Below are positions 1 through 6,876 of a stretch of 8,891 nucleotides of DNA, piece after piece (position 1 is the stretch's first letter; every line of letters begins with the position of its first letter). Location of the stretch: assembly GCA_029939035.1 (NCBI GenBank), contig JAOZTS010000044.1, positions 1 through 8,891 of the forward strand, given 5' to 3'. The position numbers and the translations under genes are program-made. The notes below the pieces were generated by a model. It did no database searches and was not told the origin of the DNA. It saw nothing but the letters and a program-made list of their open reading frames with translations. The stretch comes from Candidatus Altimarinota bacterium (GTDB taxonomy: Bacteria > Patescibacteriota > Gracilibacteria > UBA1369 > LOWO2-01-FULL-3).

Positions 1-291
1 GATGATAGTAAACTTGGGGATTTCATTGAGGATGATGAAGCTTTGAGTCCTGCTGAATCAACAAATAGACAATTATTAAAAGAAAACATACACGAAATGC
101 TTCAGTATCTTTCACCACGTGAAAGAAAGATTATTGAAATGCGTTTTGGACTAAAGGATGGAGTTGGTCACACCTTGGAAGAGGTAGGACAAGAGTTTCA
201 TGTTACTAGAGAGCGTATTCGTCAGATTGAGGCGAAAGTATTGCAAAAACTGAAGGAACATCCAACTAGTTCAAAAATTCGTCCACATTAA
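1..291 (+). CDS. rpoD: Primary (housekeeping) sigma-70 factor, C-terminal part only
   Basis: This is the 3' end of a gene whose beginning lies left of the window; frame 1 is open from base 1 to the TAA at 289-291, giving 96 residues. Sigma-70 directs RNA polymerase to promoters. The first visible residues ([10 protein letters not shown]) match the region 3.2 linker typical of RpoD/SigA. Region 4 follows, with the conserved [15 protein letters not shown] stretch (about residues 38-52) and the region 4.2 helix-turn-helix that contacts the -35 element (TLEEVGQEF...[12 protein letters not shown]). These features distinguish a primary sigma from ECF-type factors. The TTG at 43 is internal, not the start. 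greA follows after 39 bases on the same strand, so the two could be cotranscribed. The C-terminus ends in KIRPH rather than the more usual hydrophobic end, a minor difference. Confidence 0.95.
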   Translation, partial: DDSKLGDFIEDDEALSPAESTNRQLLKENIHEMLQYLSPRERKIIEMRFGLKDGVGHTLEEVGQEFHVTRERIRQIEAKVLQKLKEHPTSSKIRPH

Positions 292-293
292 TA

Positions 294-321
294 TTAACCG
301 TTCGCGCTAGCGAATTTAACC
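294..321 (+). other. Small hairpin flanked by TTAACC direct repeats in the rpoD-greA spacer
   Basis: The 39-base spacer contains TTCGC-GCTA-GCGAA (301-314), a 5-bp stem with a 4-base loop, followed by TTT. TTAACC occurs on each side (294-299 and 316-321). It is too short for a strong intrinsic terminator. It could be a weak attenuator or RNA-processing point between the two genes, or it could be chance. Confidence 0.3.
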
Positions 322-330
322 AAACTAGCT

Positions 331-876
331 ATGCCAAAGAAGACAACTAAAAAAGATAAAGTAAAAGCTGTAGTTCACGATGAGTTTTATACAAAGGATG
401 GTAAAAAGGCTACTTTAATTACTAAAGAAGGTTTAGAAAAATTAAATATAGAGCTTGAGCATTTAAAAAATGTGAAAAGAAAGGAAGTTGCTGCTCGTAT
501 CAAAGAAGCAATTTCTTATGGAGATCTATCGGAAAATGCTGAGTACGAAGAGGCAAAGAATGAACAAGCTTTTGTAGAAGGAAGAATTCTTGAATTAGAA
601 GAAAAAGTAAAGAATGCGAAAATTATTTCAGGGAAAAGTAAGGAAGGAAAAACTGTTCAACTTGGCACAACAGTGCATCTACAGAACGTTACTAAGAAGA
701 AGGATGAACTAGAAATTTATACAATAGTTGGTTCTACTGAAACAGACCCTTTCAATGGTAAGATTTCTAATGAATCTCCAATTGGCAGTGTTCTTCTTGA
801 TCGACAAAAGGGAGATACAGTAAAGGCTATAATACCAGCAGGATCAGTTGAGTATAAGATAATGAAACTAGTTTAA
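331..876 (+). CDS. greA: Transcription elongation factor GreA
   Basis: GreA enters the secondary channel of RNA polymerase and stimulates cleavage of the nascent RNA's 3' end in backtracked complexes, so that elongation can resume. The N-terminal coiled coil (about residues 30-100) carries the tip motif GDLSENAEY. Asp65 and Glu68 there correspond to the acidic pair that positions the catalytic metal (Asp41/Glu44 in E. coli). The FKBP-like C-terminal domain (about 105-181) has the family signature TETDPFNGKIS followed by SPIGSVLL. The protein has 181 residues against about 157-160 usually; the excess is a lysine-rich N-terminal extension of about 26 residues before the normal beginning (TLITKEGLEKL). 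ATG at 331 is the only ATG placed suitably, but no Shine-Dalgarno sequence precedes it, and a GTG at codon 11 cannot be excluded. It follows the sigma factor gene and is the last + strand gene. Confidence 0.95.
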   Translation: MPKKTTKKDKVKAVVHDEFYTKDGKKATLITKEGLEKLNIELEHLKNVKRKEVAARIKEAISYGDLSENAEYEEAKNEQAFVEGRILELEEKVKNAKIISGKSKEGKTVQLGTTVHLQNVTKKKDELEIYTIVGSTETDPFNGKISNESPIGSVLLDRQKGDTVKAIIPAGSVEYKIMKLV

Positions 877-881
877 TTGTT

Positions 882-895
882 CTTGCGGTGGCAAG
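882..895 (+). other. Short hairpin just after the greA stop codon
   Basis: CTTGC-GGTG-GCAAG forms a perfect 5-bp stem with a 4-base loop, six bases after the greA TAA. It has no T-run of its own and lies 15 bases upstream of the stronger palindrome at 911-926. It may help stabilise the greA 3' end, or it may be chance. Confidence 0.3.
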
Positions 896-910
896 TCCAG
901 AAACTAATTG

Positions 911-930
911 AAATCCCCGGGGATTTTTCT
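911..930 (+). terminator. Probable rho-independent terminator for greA, at a convergent junction
   Basis: A perfect 16-base palindrome (911-926, AAATCCCC/GGGGATTT) can fold as a 6-bp stem closing a CCGG loop. It runs into a short T-tract (924-928, then CT) on the + strand. It sits between the converging greA and the last gene of the - strand cluster, where a terminator is expected. Read on the - strand the T-tract is only three bases long, so termination of the left-going transcripts would be weaker. The stem is short, so the call is moderate. Confidence 0.5.
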
Positions 931-947
931 CGAGCGAAATTGACTTT

Positions 948-1376
948 CTACTTCTTCTTTTTGTTTGGGAGATATGGGTTTTCTTCTTTTTTAACTGTGT
1001 GGTGTTTTGCTTGTGCGTTTTCTTTTTCTTTCGGATATTTTACAGCGAGGACTTTGATGTATCTGTAAACGAAATATAAGAATAATAAAGCTGTAAGATA
1101 AAGAAGAACTCTCATTGAAAAATATGGGATGTTTTCGTATCTGAAGGCTATTAGAACTAAAAATAAAACTCCGAATAAAAGCATTCTGCTGCTGAGACTT
1201 TTGAATAATCTCTTGAATGCGAAATCAGTTTTTTTCTTTCTTTTGTAATACTGGGAAAATAGAATTGATCCCAAAATTAAGGCAACAGCTACAACAACAA
1301 CAGGTATGTAATAACTGAATTCTGTTCCTGGATTTGATGTGAAAAAGTAGCTAAAAAATGACTTTATATATTCCAT
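948..1376 (-). CDS. Small basic membrane protein of unknown function (142 aa)
   Basis: I do not recognise this family. The 142 residues show three hydrophobic segments (about 23-41, 64-82 and 88-106). A short basic loop (YKRKKK) follows the first segment and another basic stretch (FKRLFKSLSSR) precedes the second, so by the positive-inside rule the first loop is probably cytoplasmic. The last 30 residues are hydrophilic and very lysine-rich, ending NPYLPNKKKK, and may bind nucleic acid, anionic lipid or an acidic partner. The ATG start at 1374-1376 lies inside the 3' end of the upstream Lgt-like gene (13-base overlap), which argues for translational coupling and for this being a real gene; the stop is TAG. 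It is the last gene of a three-gene membrane cluster and meets greA convergently. An open frame on the opposite strand (877-1068) is its shadow. Confidence 0.75.
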   Translation of the reverse strand: MEYIKSFFSYFFTSNPGTEFSYYIPVVVVAVALILGSILFSQYYKRKKKTDFAFKRLFKSLSSRMLLFGVLFLVLIAFRYENIPYFSMRVLLYLTALLFLYFVYRYIKVLAVKYPKEKENAQAKHHTVKKEENPYLPNKKKK

Positions 1377-2179
1377 GATGTTTTTTTAATTTTATTAGTC
1401 TTTGTGGGCTTATTATAGTGAAAATATAGGAATATGCCAGCGGTTATTGTTATGATGAGCATTATGATTTGTGGGACTCTAATCCCAAATAATAACAGTG
1501 TGTCGTCTCCTCTCAAGAAGTGCTCGAGGAAGTTTACAAAAGCGAAGGCGGAGACTCCTATCAATCCTATAAAGCCGGCTTTTGGGAGATTAACTATCTT
1601 TTCTGTTTTGCTAACTAATATGAGCGTGATTGCGATTGCTAGGGTGTAGAGGAAAGCATAAATTTGTGTTGGGTGAATTGGGATGGTGAATTTGATCTGT
1701 GAGCTTTCGAAGTTTACCCCCCAAGGCAGAGAGGTCGGTTTTCCGTAATTAATTCCTTCAAAAAATGTTCCAATATAACCTATTGATAATCCAACCAAAA
1801 TAGAGGGTACGAGGACATCAATCCATTTCCACAGGTCTTGTTCGTTTTTCTTGCAAATATGTACGAGAAAGATAACGAATGCGATCAGTGCGCCTGTGAG
1901 GCTGAGTCCCTTGTCCCAAAAGTAAAAAACTTTGATTAGAGCTTCGAAGCTGAATTCATAAAAATATGTTTTGTAGTTTAGGATTAATGCCATAATTCTC
2001 GCACCGATAAGTGACCACAAAATTATTCCCAAAGAGTGTTCAGAGATAAACTGGATCTTTAACCCATTTCTAACTGTTAGTTTTATAAATATATATGTGC
2101 CTACAATCAAAGCTGCAGCAAAAAAGATCCACAATGTGTTTATAGTAAAATATTTGGTTTGTATAAATTCTGGGTGCAT
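1364..2179 (-). CDS. Lgt-family membrane protein lacking the canonical catalytic residues
   Basis: The family enzyme (prolipoprotein diacylglyceryl transferase) moves diacylglycerol from phosphatidylglycerol to the lipobox cysteine of prolipoproteins. This 271-residue protein has about seven hydrophobic segments and keeps family landmarks: GAR (59-61), the FWDKGLSLTGALI stretch (86-99), the GYIG..FEGINYG block (134-146), HPTQIY (169-174) and FLRGDD (221-226). Aligned by eye to E. coli Lgt, which fits without gaps through the core, residues important for activity differ: Tyr26 to Leu, His103 to Thr95, Arg143 to Tyr135, Asn146 to Thr138, Glu151 to Ile143, Arg239 to Asn216. Gly154 is kept (Gly146). 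It is therefore probably not a normal Lgt; it could be an inactive relative with a binding or structural role, or an enzyme with altered chemistry. The ATG (2177-2179) follows the upstream stop by two bases, with no Shine-Dalgarno sequence. The C-terminal tail is basic. Confidence 0.85.
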   Translation of the reverse strand: MHPEFIQTKYFTINTLWIFFAAALIVGTYIFIKLTVRNGLKIQFISEHSLGIILWSLIGARIMALILNYKTYFYEFSFEALIKVFYFWDKGLSLTGALIAFVIFLVHICKKNEQDLWKWIDVLVPSILVGLSIGYIGTFFEGINYGKPTSLPWGVNFESSQIKFTIPIHPTQIYAFLYTLAIAITLILVSKTEKIVNLPKAGFIGLIGVSAFAFVNFLEHFLRGDDTLLLFGIRVPQIIMLIITITAGIFLYFHYNKPTKTNKIKKTSWNI

Positions 2180-2181
2180 AT

Positions 2182-3552
2182 CTAAAAGTTAAGTAACACA
2201 ACGATGCTTCCGAATAGGAAGATTGGTAAAAGTACAAAGCTTGCGATCACGCTTTTTCTGAAAAAATTCACTTTTAAGGAAGTGGTTGCGTGAAGTAGGA
2301 ATATTATCACAAGGATGTATTTGAACAATAAACTGTCGTAAACGAAAAAGGCTTGTGGGATTTCTGTGAGTCCAAAGTCTTTTGTGGTGATGTAGAGCGA
2401 GACGATATAATATATGATATAGAATGCCAAGAGCCATCCTGTTAACGCATTTAGTTCATCCACAAATGACATCATGATGTGTTCCTCTGGTTGCTCGGCT
2501 TTGTCGCGTTCTTTCATTAATTTTTTTGCTTGTGCAAGGCTGTGGATAGCTTTTTTTCTGGCTTTCCAGATTGTTTTTAGTGAAGCTTTTACTTTTGCTT
2601 TGTATTCCGGTGCTGGCTCTTTGAAATATAATTTTATAAATTCCCAAAGTTGCCGGTTGTAGACTTTTATTTGTTCCTTTATTGCTAGGAATTGTGGGGG
2701 AGTTGTGAACCAGCTTTTGACTTTGGCTAGAATTGATCCGATGAATGCTGTGGTAACTTTCTCTTTATCTTTTTTACCGGTGTGCGATTCTTCCCAATTG
2801 TTGATTTTTGTAATTATGTCGTCAGAAATCGATTTTGGGGAAGAGGTTTTGTTTAGCTCATCCAGAAGTTTTTTGGTTCTAAGGTGTAGTTCTAGCCGTT
2901 TTTCTTGTTTGCCTGCTTCTTTGAGTGTTTTTTCTTGTTCCTGGATGTATTTGAGAAGGTCCTCAGCTGATGTGAGTATGTAGTTAACATTTTTACTTTG
3001 TTTGATTCTTAGGATTTTGTTCAGCCTCTTGTTTATTTCGGCCTTTTTCTCCATGTCGATATCTTGATCGAACGTTTGTAGAATCCCGTGAACCTCCTTT
3101 AGAATGTATTCAATTTTAGTTTTGGTGAATTGTTCTTCTTTTATTTGCTTAAGATCTTCTTTGGCTTTTTGCTCTTCTTCTTTTACAAGTTCGTCCTGTA
3201 TAGCTTTAGTTCCTGTTTTTCTGGCTTCAGCGATTTCTTTTTCACTTGCGTCTTCTTTCCAAAGTGCTGAAACTGTTAATGAGTATTCTGATTTTAGTTT
3301 GGTAAAAGCTTCTTCTTTGTTTTCTGCCGGTATAGTTCCGCTTACTAGTTTGGAGTTTTTATCTATTGCTTCGAAGATGAATTTTGTGTGTTTATCGTCT
3401 ACTTCTGGAGCTTCTGCTGTTTCTTTTAAATCTAATATGGAAAAGCCAAGATTGTTGAGCTCGACTCTGGCAGTTTGTTCGTCTGGAGCTTCAACAGTTC
3501 CGCTCAGTTTTTTACCCTCTGTGTTTGCTACTGTATAGGAAAATATTGGCAT
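2182..3552 (-). CDS. Tandem GspF/PilC N-terminal-like domains fused to a coiled coil and C-terminal membrane helices (456 aa)
   Basis: The first 45 residues read like the small N-terminal domain of GspF/PilC platform proteins (F.Y....EGKKLSGT.EA.....AR..L...GF.I). A second, weaker copy follows at about 57-97 (F.F.A.D....LVSGTI.A.....AF..L......V). Glycines 18 and 72, alanines 28 and 82 and leucines 32 and 86 match at a constant 54-residue offset, so this looks like an internal duplication. Residues about 100-235 are charged, Glu/Lys-rich and probably coiled coil. A basic helical region follows to about 360. Three hydrophobic segments end the protein (about 370-388, 409-425 and 434-454). I cannot find the GspF/PilC membrane core, so it is not an ordinary platform protein. 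The large N-terminal part has no signal peptide and is probably cytoplasmic. It starts at ATG 3550-3552, 39 bases after pyrG, and its TAG stop is two bases before the Lgt-like start. Function unknown; a link to pilus or secretion machinery is inference. Confidence 0.8.
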   Translation of the reverse strand: MPIFSYTVANTEGKKLSGTVEAPDEQTARVELNNLGFSILDLKETAEAPEVDDKHTKFIFEAIDKNSKLVSGTIPAENKEEAFTKLKSEYSLTVSALWKEDASEKEIAEARKTGTKAIQDELVKEEEQKAKEDLKQIKEEQFTKTKIEYILKEVHGILQTFDQDIDMEKKAEINKRLNKILRIKQSKNVNYILTSAEDLLKYIQEQEKTLKEAGKQEKRLELHLRTKKLLDELNKTSSPKSISDDIITKINNWEESHTGKKDKEKVTTAFIGSILAKVKSWFTTPPQFLAIKEQIKVYNRQLWEFIKLYFKEPAPEYKAKVKASLKTIWKARKKAIHSLAQAKKLMKERDKAEQPEEHIMMSFVDELNALTGWLLAFYIIYYIVSLYITTKDFGLTEIPQAFFVYDSLLFKYILVIIFLLHATTSLKVNFFRKSVIASFVLLPIFLFGSIVVLLNF

Positions 3553-3591
3553 GTAATGATTTTAGCAAAATGAAGGAGCTAAACACAAGAT

Positions 3592-5211
3592 CTATCGCTT
3601 TTTCTTTGCTGCAATAATTAGACCGTGGAATAATGGATGAGGTTTGTTTGGTCTTGATTTGAATTCTGGATGGAACTGGCAGCCGACCATGAATGGATGA
3701 GACTTTAGTTCAGCAATCTCTACTAGGTTTGATTTAGGATTTATTCCTGAGAAGATCATTCCGGCTTTTTCTAGTGGGGCTTTGAAGTCGTTGTTGAATT
3801 CGTATCTGTGTCTGTGTCGTTCTTGAATATTTATTTGTTTGTAGAGCTTGTGGGTTTTTGTTCCTTTTTTTATTCTGCAGTCGTATGCTCCTAGCCTGAG
3901 TGTTCCTCCTTTTGCTCTGCCTATGTGTTGGCCAGGTAGGAAATGGATAATGTAGTTTTCTTTCCCTGATTTTTGTTCTTCTTCGTCGAATTCTTCTGAG
4001 GTAATGTCTTTGTTTTTGAGAGCGTGTCGTGCAAATTCGATAGTCATGACTTGCATCCCCAAGCAAAGGCCAAGATAAGGGACTTTTTTCTCACGTGCGT
4101 ATTTTGCTGCTAGGATTTTTCCTTCGGTTCCTCTGATTCCAAATCCTCCAGGAACTACTATTCCGTCAGCTTTTCTCAAATCTCTCCATGTTTTTTTGTC
4201 CTTATCTTCAAGTTTTTCTGATGAGACCCATATCAATTCAAGATCGCGTTTTTCGTGGAAGCAGGCAATCTTTAACGATTCGATTACAGAAAGATAAGCG
4301 TCGTCGAGTCCTGTATATTTTCCAACTAATGCAATTTTAAGTTTAGGTTTTTTTGCTTTAATCATTTTTACAACTTTTTTCCACTCTGTGAGATTTGGCT
4401 TGTTCTTTTTTAGCTTTAATTTTTCTGCAATTATTTCTGTAATTTTATATTTTTGTAGATTTTGTGGAACTTCATATATTGTGTCTACTGTTAATGCAGG
4501 GATTACGCATCTTTCTTCTACATCGCAAAATAATGCTATTTTCTTTAAGTGCTCTTTTCCAACAGGATAGTCTGCTCTTGGCATGACTATGTCCGGATGA
4601 ATTCCCATTGATCGAAGTTCTCGTACTGAAGCTTGTGTTGGTTTTGTTTTTAATTCTTTTGAGGCCGCTAGATAGGGCAGGAGTGTCAGGTGAATAAAGA
4701 GTGTGTTTTCCGGTCCATGTTTGTATCTCATTTGTCTAATTGCTTCCAGAAATGGTTGTCCTTCTATATCTCCCACTGTTCCACCTAACTCACCAATCAT
4801 TACGTCACATTCACTTTTCTTTGCCGCTGTTGTGATTTCGTCCTGAATTTGATTCGTAATATGTGGAATAATTTGAATAGTTTTTCCAAGATAAGTTCCT
4901 TTTCGTTCTTTGTCTAAAACTTTGCTATAAATCTTCCCAGTTGAAATAGAAGACATTTTACTAAGGCTTGTGTCGATGAATCTTTCATAATGTCCAAGAT
5001 CGAGATCTGTCTCACCTCCATCGTCTGTTACAAATACTTCTCCATGTTGAAATGGGCTCATTGTTCCGGGGTCGACATTAAGATAGGGGTCGAGCTTTTG
5101 GGTGAAGACCTTAAGTCCGAGGGATTTTAGCAATGCCCCTATTGATGCAGTCGCGATGCCTTTGCCTAATGAGCTACAGACACCTCCCGTAACAAAGATG
5201 TATTTACACAA
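3592..5211 (-). CDS. pyrG: CTP synthase (glutamine-hydrolysing)
   Basis: PyrG makes CTP from UTP, ATP and glutamine, the last step of pyrimidine nucleotide synthesis; it is cytosolic and forms tetramers. The 539 residues are of normal length. The N-terminal synthetase domain (1-270) has [15 protein letters not shown] with its P-loop-like segment, [32 protein letters not shown] and [14 protein letters not shown]. The glutaminase domain (about 290-539) has the oxyanion-loop region GGFGIRG, the nucleophile Cys383 in GLCLGMQ, and His514/Glu516 in FHPEF, so the triad is complete. The start is uncertain: TTG at 5209-5211 gives the usual N-terminus just before KYIFVTGG, but an AAAAGGG stretch (5232-5238) is better placed for an ATC codon at 5221-5223, which would add four residues. 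It lies 80 bases after the C39-like gene, with a possible weak promoter in that gap. Confidence 0.97.
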   Translation of the reverse strand: MCKYIFVTGGVCSSLGKGIATASIGALLKSLGLKVFTQKLDPYLNVDPGTMSPFQHGEVFVTDDGGETDLDLGHYERFIDTSLSKMSSISTGKIYSKVLDKERKGTYLGKTIQIIPHITNQIQDEITTAAKKSECDVMIGELGGTVGDIEGQPFLEAIRQMRYKHGPENTLFIHLTLLPYLAASKELKTKPTQASVRELRSMGIHPDIVMPRADYPVGKEHLKKIALFCDVEERCVIPALTVDTIYEVPQNLQKYKITEIIAEKLKLKKNKPNLTEWKKVVKMIKAKKPKLKIALVGKYTGLDDAYLSVIESLKIACFHEKRDLELIWVSSEKLEDKDKKTWRDLRKADGIVVPGGFGIRGTEGKILAAKYAREKKVPYLGLCLGMQVMTIEFARHALKNKDITSEEFDEEEQKSGKENYIIHFLPGQHIGRAKGGTLRLGAYDCRIKKGTKTHKLYKQINIQERHRHRYEFNNDFKAPLEKAGMIFSGINPKSNLVEIAELKSHPFMVGCQFHPEFKSRPNKPHPLFHGLIIAAKKKR

Positions 5212-5247
5212 TTTTTTGATGATTTTAAATGCCCTTTTCTTCTTCTA

Positions 5248-5276
5248 AATTTAAATGAAGGCATGGGAAAGTGCAA
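5248..5276 (-). promoter_or_regulatory. Possible weak sigma-70 promoter for pyrG and downstream genes
   Basis: Within the 80-base gap upstream of pyrG, the - strand carries TTGCAC (5271-5276) and TAAATT (5248-5253) separated by exactly 17 bases. Each matches four of six bases of the -35 and -10 consensus. In such an AT-rich gap a match of this quality can arise by chance, so this is only a candidate. Confidence 0.25.
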
Positions 5277-5291
5277 GTAGAAAATTTTCGA

Positions 5292-5900
5292 TTATGAACC
5301 AACTATTGCATACCATTTGTAGAAGCCATACATTCCTCCGTTTCCCCAAAATTCTAAGAGTTCTTTAGATGATAGATTTCTATTCCCAGGTTTTTCTTCG
5401 TTTTCGTCGTTGTTATAGAGTGAGTTGTAGGTGTGGAATTGATCGTTTTCGTATCCGAATAGCGTGATGTAGTGTTGGAAATTATCTTGTTTGCCGAGGA
5501 GGATAATTGGTTTTTGTGCTGATAGATTTTCTTTTAAGTAGTTTAATTTTTCATGGTTTGTCAGGGGGCTTAGATTTGGAACTTCGATTGTGATTCCGTG
5601 TTCTTCGAGTTGTTTTTCTAATCCCCAAGGGAGAGTATATTTGTTTGGTAATCGCCATTGGATTTCTTTTGCGAATTGTGCTGAGTCTATTTCTTCATCT
5701 GTTATGGCTCTGACTACTGCAGCTACGTTGAATGGGCCACAATCGTTTATTGTTTGTTTGTAATTATACTCAGGTTGGTATGGAATGGTTGCGGATTCTG
5801 TAATATTTTCTGCGTTTATTGTTGGAGGAGATTCGTATACGAAAAGAAAATAACTAGAGTTTATTATTAGTATTAAACCTATTAGGATCTTTAATTTCAT
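5292..5900 (-). CDS. Exported or membrane-anchored C39-like cysteine peptidase (putative)
   Basis: The 202-residue protein begins with a short basic start and one hydrophobic segment (about 3-21), which would export it or anchor it facing outward. There is no lipobox cysteine, so it is not a lipoprotein. The rest resembles the peptidase C39-like (papain-like) fold: QTINDCGPFNVAAVVRAI places a probable nucleophile at Cys54, with Gln49 as a possible oxyanion residue. QHYITLFGYEND..HTYNS supplies His143 and a possible third residue at Asn159 (or Asp153). Such proteins may cleave peptides at the cell surface; the true substrate is unknown. Its ATG overlaps the trpS stop in an ATGA arrangement, so the two are probably translationally coupled, although their roles seem unrelated. 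The stop is TAA, 80 bases before pyrG. A catalytically inactive or transglutaminase-like protein of the same fold cannot be excluded. Confidence 0.7.
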   Translation of the reverse strand: MKLKILIGLILIINSSYFLFVYESPPTINAENITESATIPYQPEYNYKQTINDCGPFNVAAVVRAITDEEIDSAQFAKEIQWRLPNKYTLPWGLEKQLEEHGITIEVPNLSPLTNHEKLNYLKENLSAQKPIILLGKQDNFQHYITLFGYENDQFHTYNSLYNNDENEEKPGNRNLSSKELLEFWGNGGMYGFYKWYAIVGS

Positions 5901-6865
5901 AGATATCCGATTTTTTTCTTAACTTCATTGAGAGTTTTTCCAGCTTGCTCTTTGGCTCTTTTGTTTCCTTCTGCAATTACTCCGTAGACGTAATCTTGTT
6001 TTGGATAGATTTCTTGGTATTTTTCTCGAGCTTCTTCGAAATGGGTCATGATTTTTTCGAGTAATGCTTTTTTTGCGTCACCATAGCCGAAATTGCCTTT
6101 GATGTATTTGTTTTCAAGCTCTTTGGCTTCCTTTTCTTCTGCAATTAGTTTGTAGAGTTTGAAAACGTTGCAGCTTTTTGGGTCTTTTGGATCTTCTACT
6201 GGTACTGAGTTTGTGACAATCCCCATTACTTGTTTTTTGAGGGTGGCGTCGTCCGCAAAGATTTCGATTGTGTTTCCGTACGATTTACTCATTTTTTGAC
6301 CGTCTGTTCCTGGAACTACCGCAACTTCTTTTTTGATGAATGGTTCTGGGATTTTGAATGTTTCTCCGTAGTTGTTGTTGAATGTTGTAGCGATATCCCG
6401 AGTCATTTCAATGTGTTGTTTTTGATCTTGGCCGACTGGAACGAGATCAGGTTGGTATAAAAGTATGTCTGCAGCTTGAAGTATTGGATAATTGAAAAGC
6501 CCAACAGTTGATTCTTTTTTTCCTTTGGCTTGAGAGTCTTTCCATGCGTGTGCTCGTTCTAGAAATGGCATTTTCACCATGCAGTCTAGAATCCAACATA
6601 GTTCTGCGTGTTCTGATAGATCTGATTGTTTAAAGAAGACTGTTTTTTCTGGGTTTAGGCCGAGAGCGAGATATGAAACCGCAAGGTCATATGTTTGTTC
6701 TTTCATTTGTTGCGGATCTTTCACTGTAGTAAGTGCATGAAGATCTGCTATAAAAAGATAGGCTTCGTATTCCTTAGCCATTTCGATGTGTTGTCTCATT
6801 GCGCCGAGGTAGTTACCTAGATGTGCGCGACCGCTTGGTTGTACTCCTGATAGGATTCGTTTCAT
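5897..6865 (-). CDS. trpS: Tryptophanyl-tRNA synthetase
   Basis: This class I aminoacyl-tRNA synthetase charges tRNA-Trp. Its 322 residues are normal for the bacterial enzyme. The ATP-binding HIGH-type motif is PSGRAHLGNYLG (10-21), and the second ATP motif is KMSKS (191-195). Family-specific segments are present: NYPILQAADILLYQ (125-138), in which Asp133 corresponds to the residue that recognises the tryptophan indole nitrogen, and VPVGQDQKQHIEMTRD (142-157). It begins with ATG 6863-6865, giving the typical MKRILSGVQPSG beginning. No good Shine-Dalgarno sequence is present; an AAGGGA lies about 12 bases upstream inside a hairpin. It follows priA after 56 bases and ends in TGA overlapping the next gene's ATG by four bases. 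The use of TGA as a stop here is direct evidence against UGA recoding. Confidence 0.97.
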   Translation of the reverse strand: MKRILSGVQPSGRAHLGNYLGAMRQHIEMAKEYEAYLFIADLHALTTVKDPQQMKEQTYDLAVSYLALGLNPEKTVFFKQSDLSEHAELCWILDCMVKMPFLERAHAWKDSQAKGKKESTVGLFNYPILQAADILLYQPDLVPVGQDQKQHIEMTRDIATTFNNNYGETFKIPEPFIKKEVAVVPGTDGQKMSKSYGNTIEIFADDATLKKQVMGIVTNSVPVEDPKDPKSCNVFKLYKLIAEEKEAKELENKYIKGNFGYGDAKKALLEKIMTHFEEAREKYQEIYPKQDYVYGVIAEGNKRAKEQAGKTLNEVKKKIGYL

Positions 6866-6876
6866 GGGATGAGGTT

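Noticed and set aside
43..45. TTG as the start of a small separate sigma-like gene
   Set aside because: The same frame is open to base 1 and encodes sigma region 3.2 sequence, so it is the end of a larger gene.
3104..3538. 144-codon open frame on the + strand
   Set aside because: It is antisense to the Glu/Lys-rich coiled-coil gene, which gives a Ser/Phe/Leu-rich low-complexity translation, and it has no recognisable domain. Other antisense frames (877-1068, 1434-1649, 2705-2983, 6230-6460, 8114-8341) fail for the same reason.
2182..3552. Ordinary PilC/GspF platform protein
   Set aside because: Only the short N-terminal domain is matched, twice. The middle is a charged coiled coil, and the three C-terminal hydrophobic segments do not show the duplicated GspF membrane core.
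5292..5900. Lipoprotein assignment for the C39-like protein
   Set aside because: The hydrophobic N-terminus is not followed by a cysteine; the first cysteine is Cys54 in the catalytic motif.
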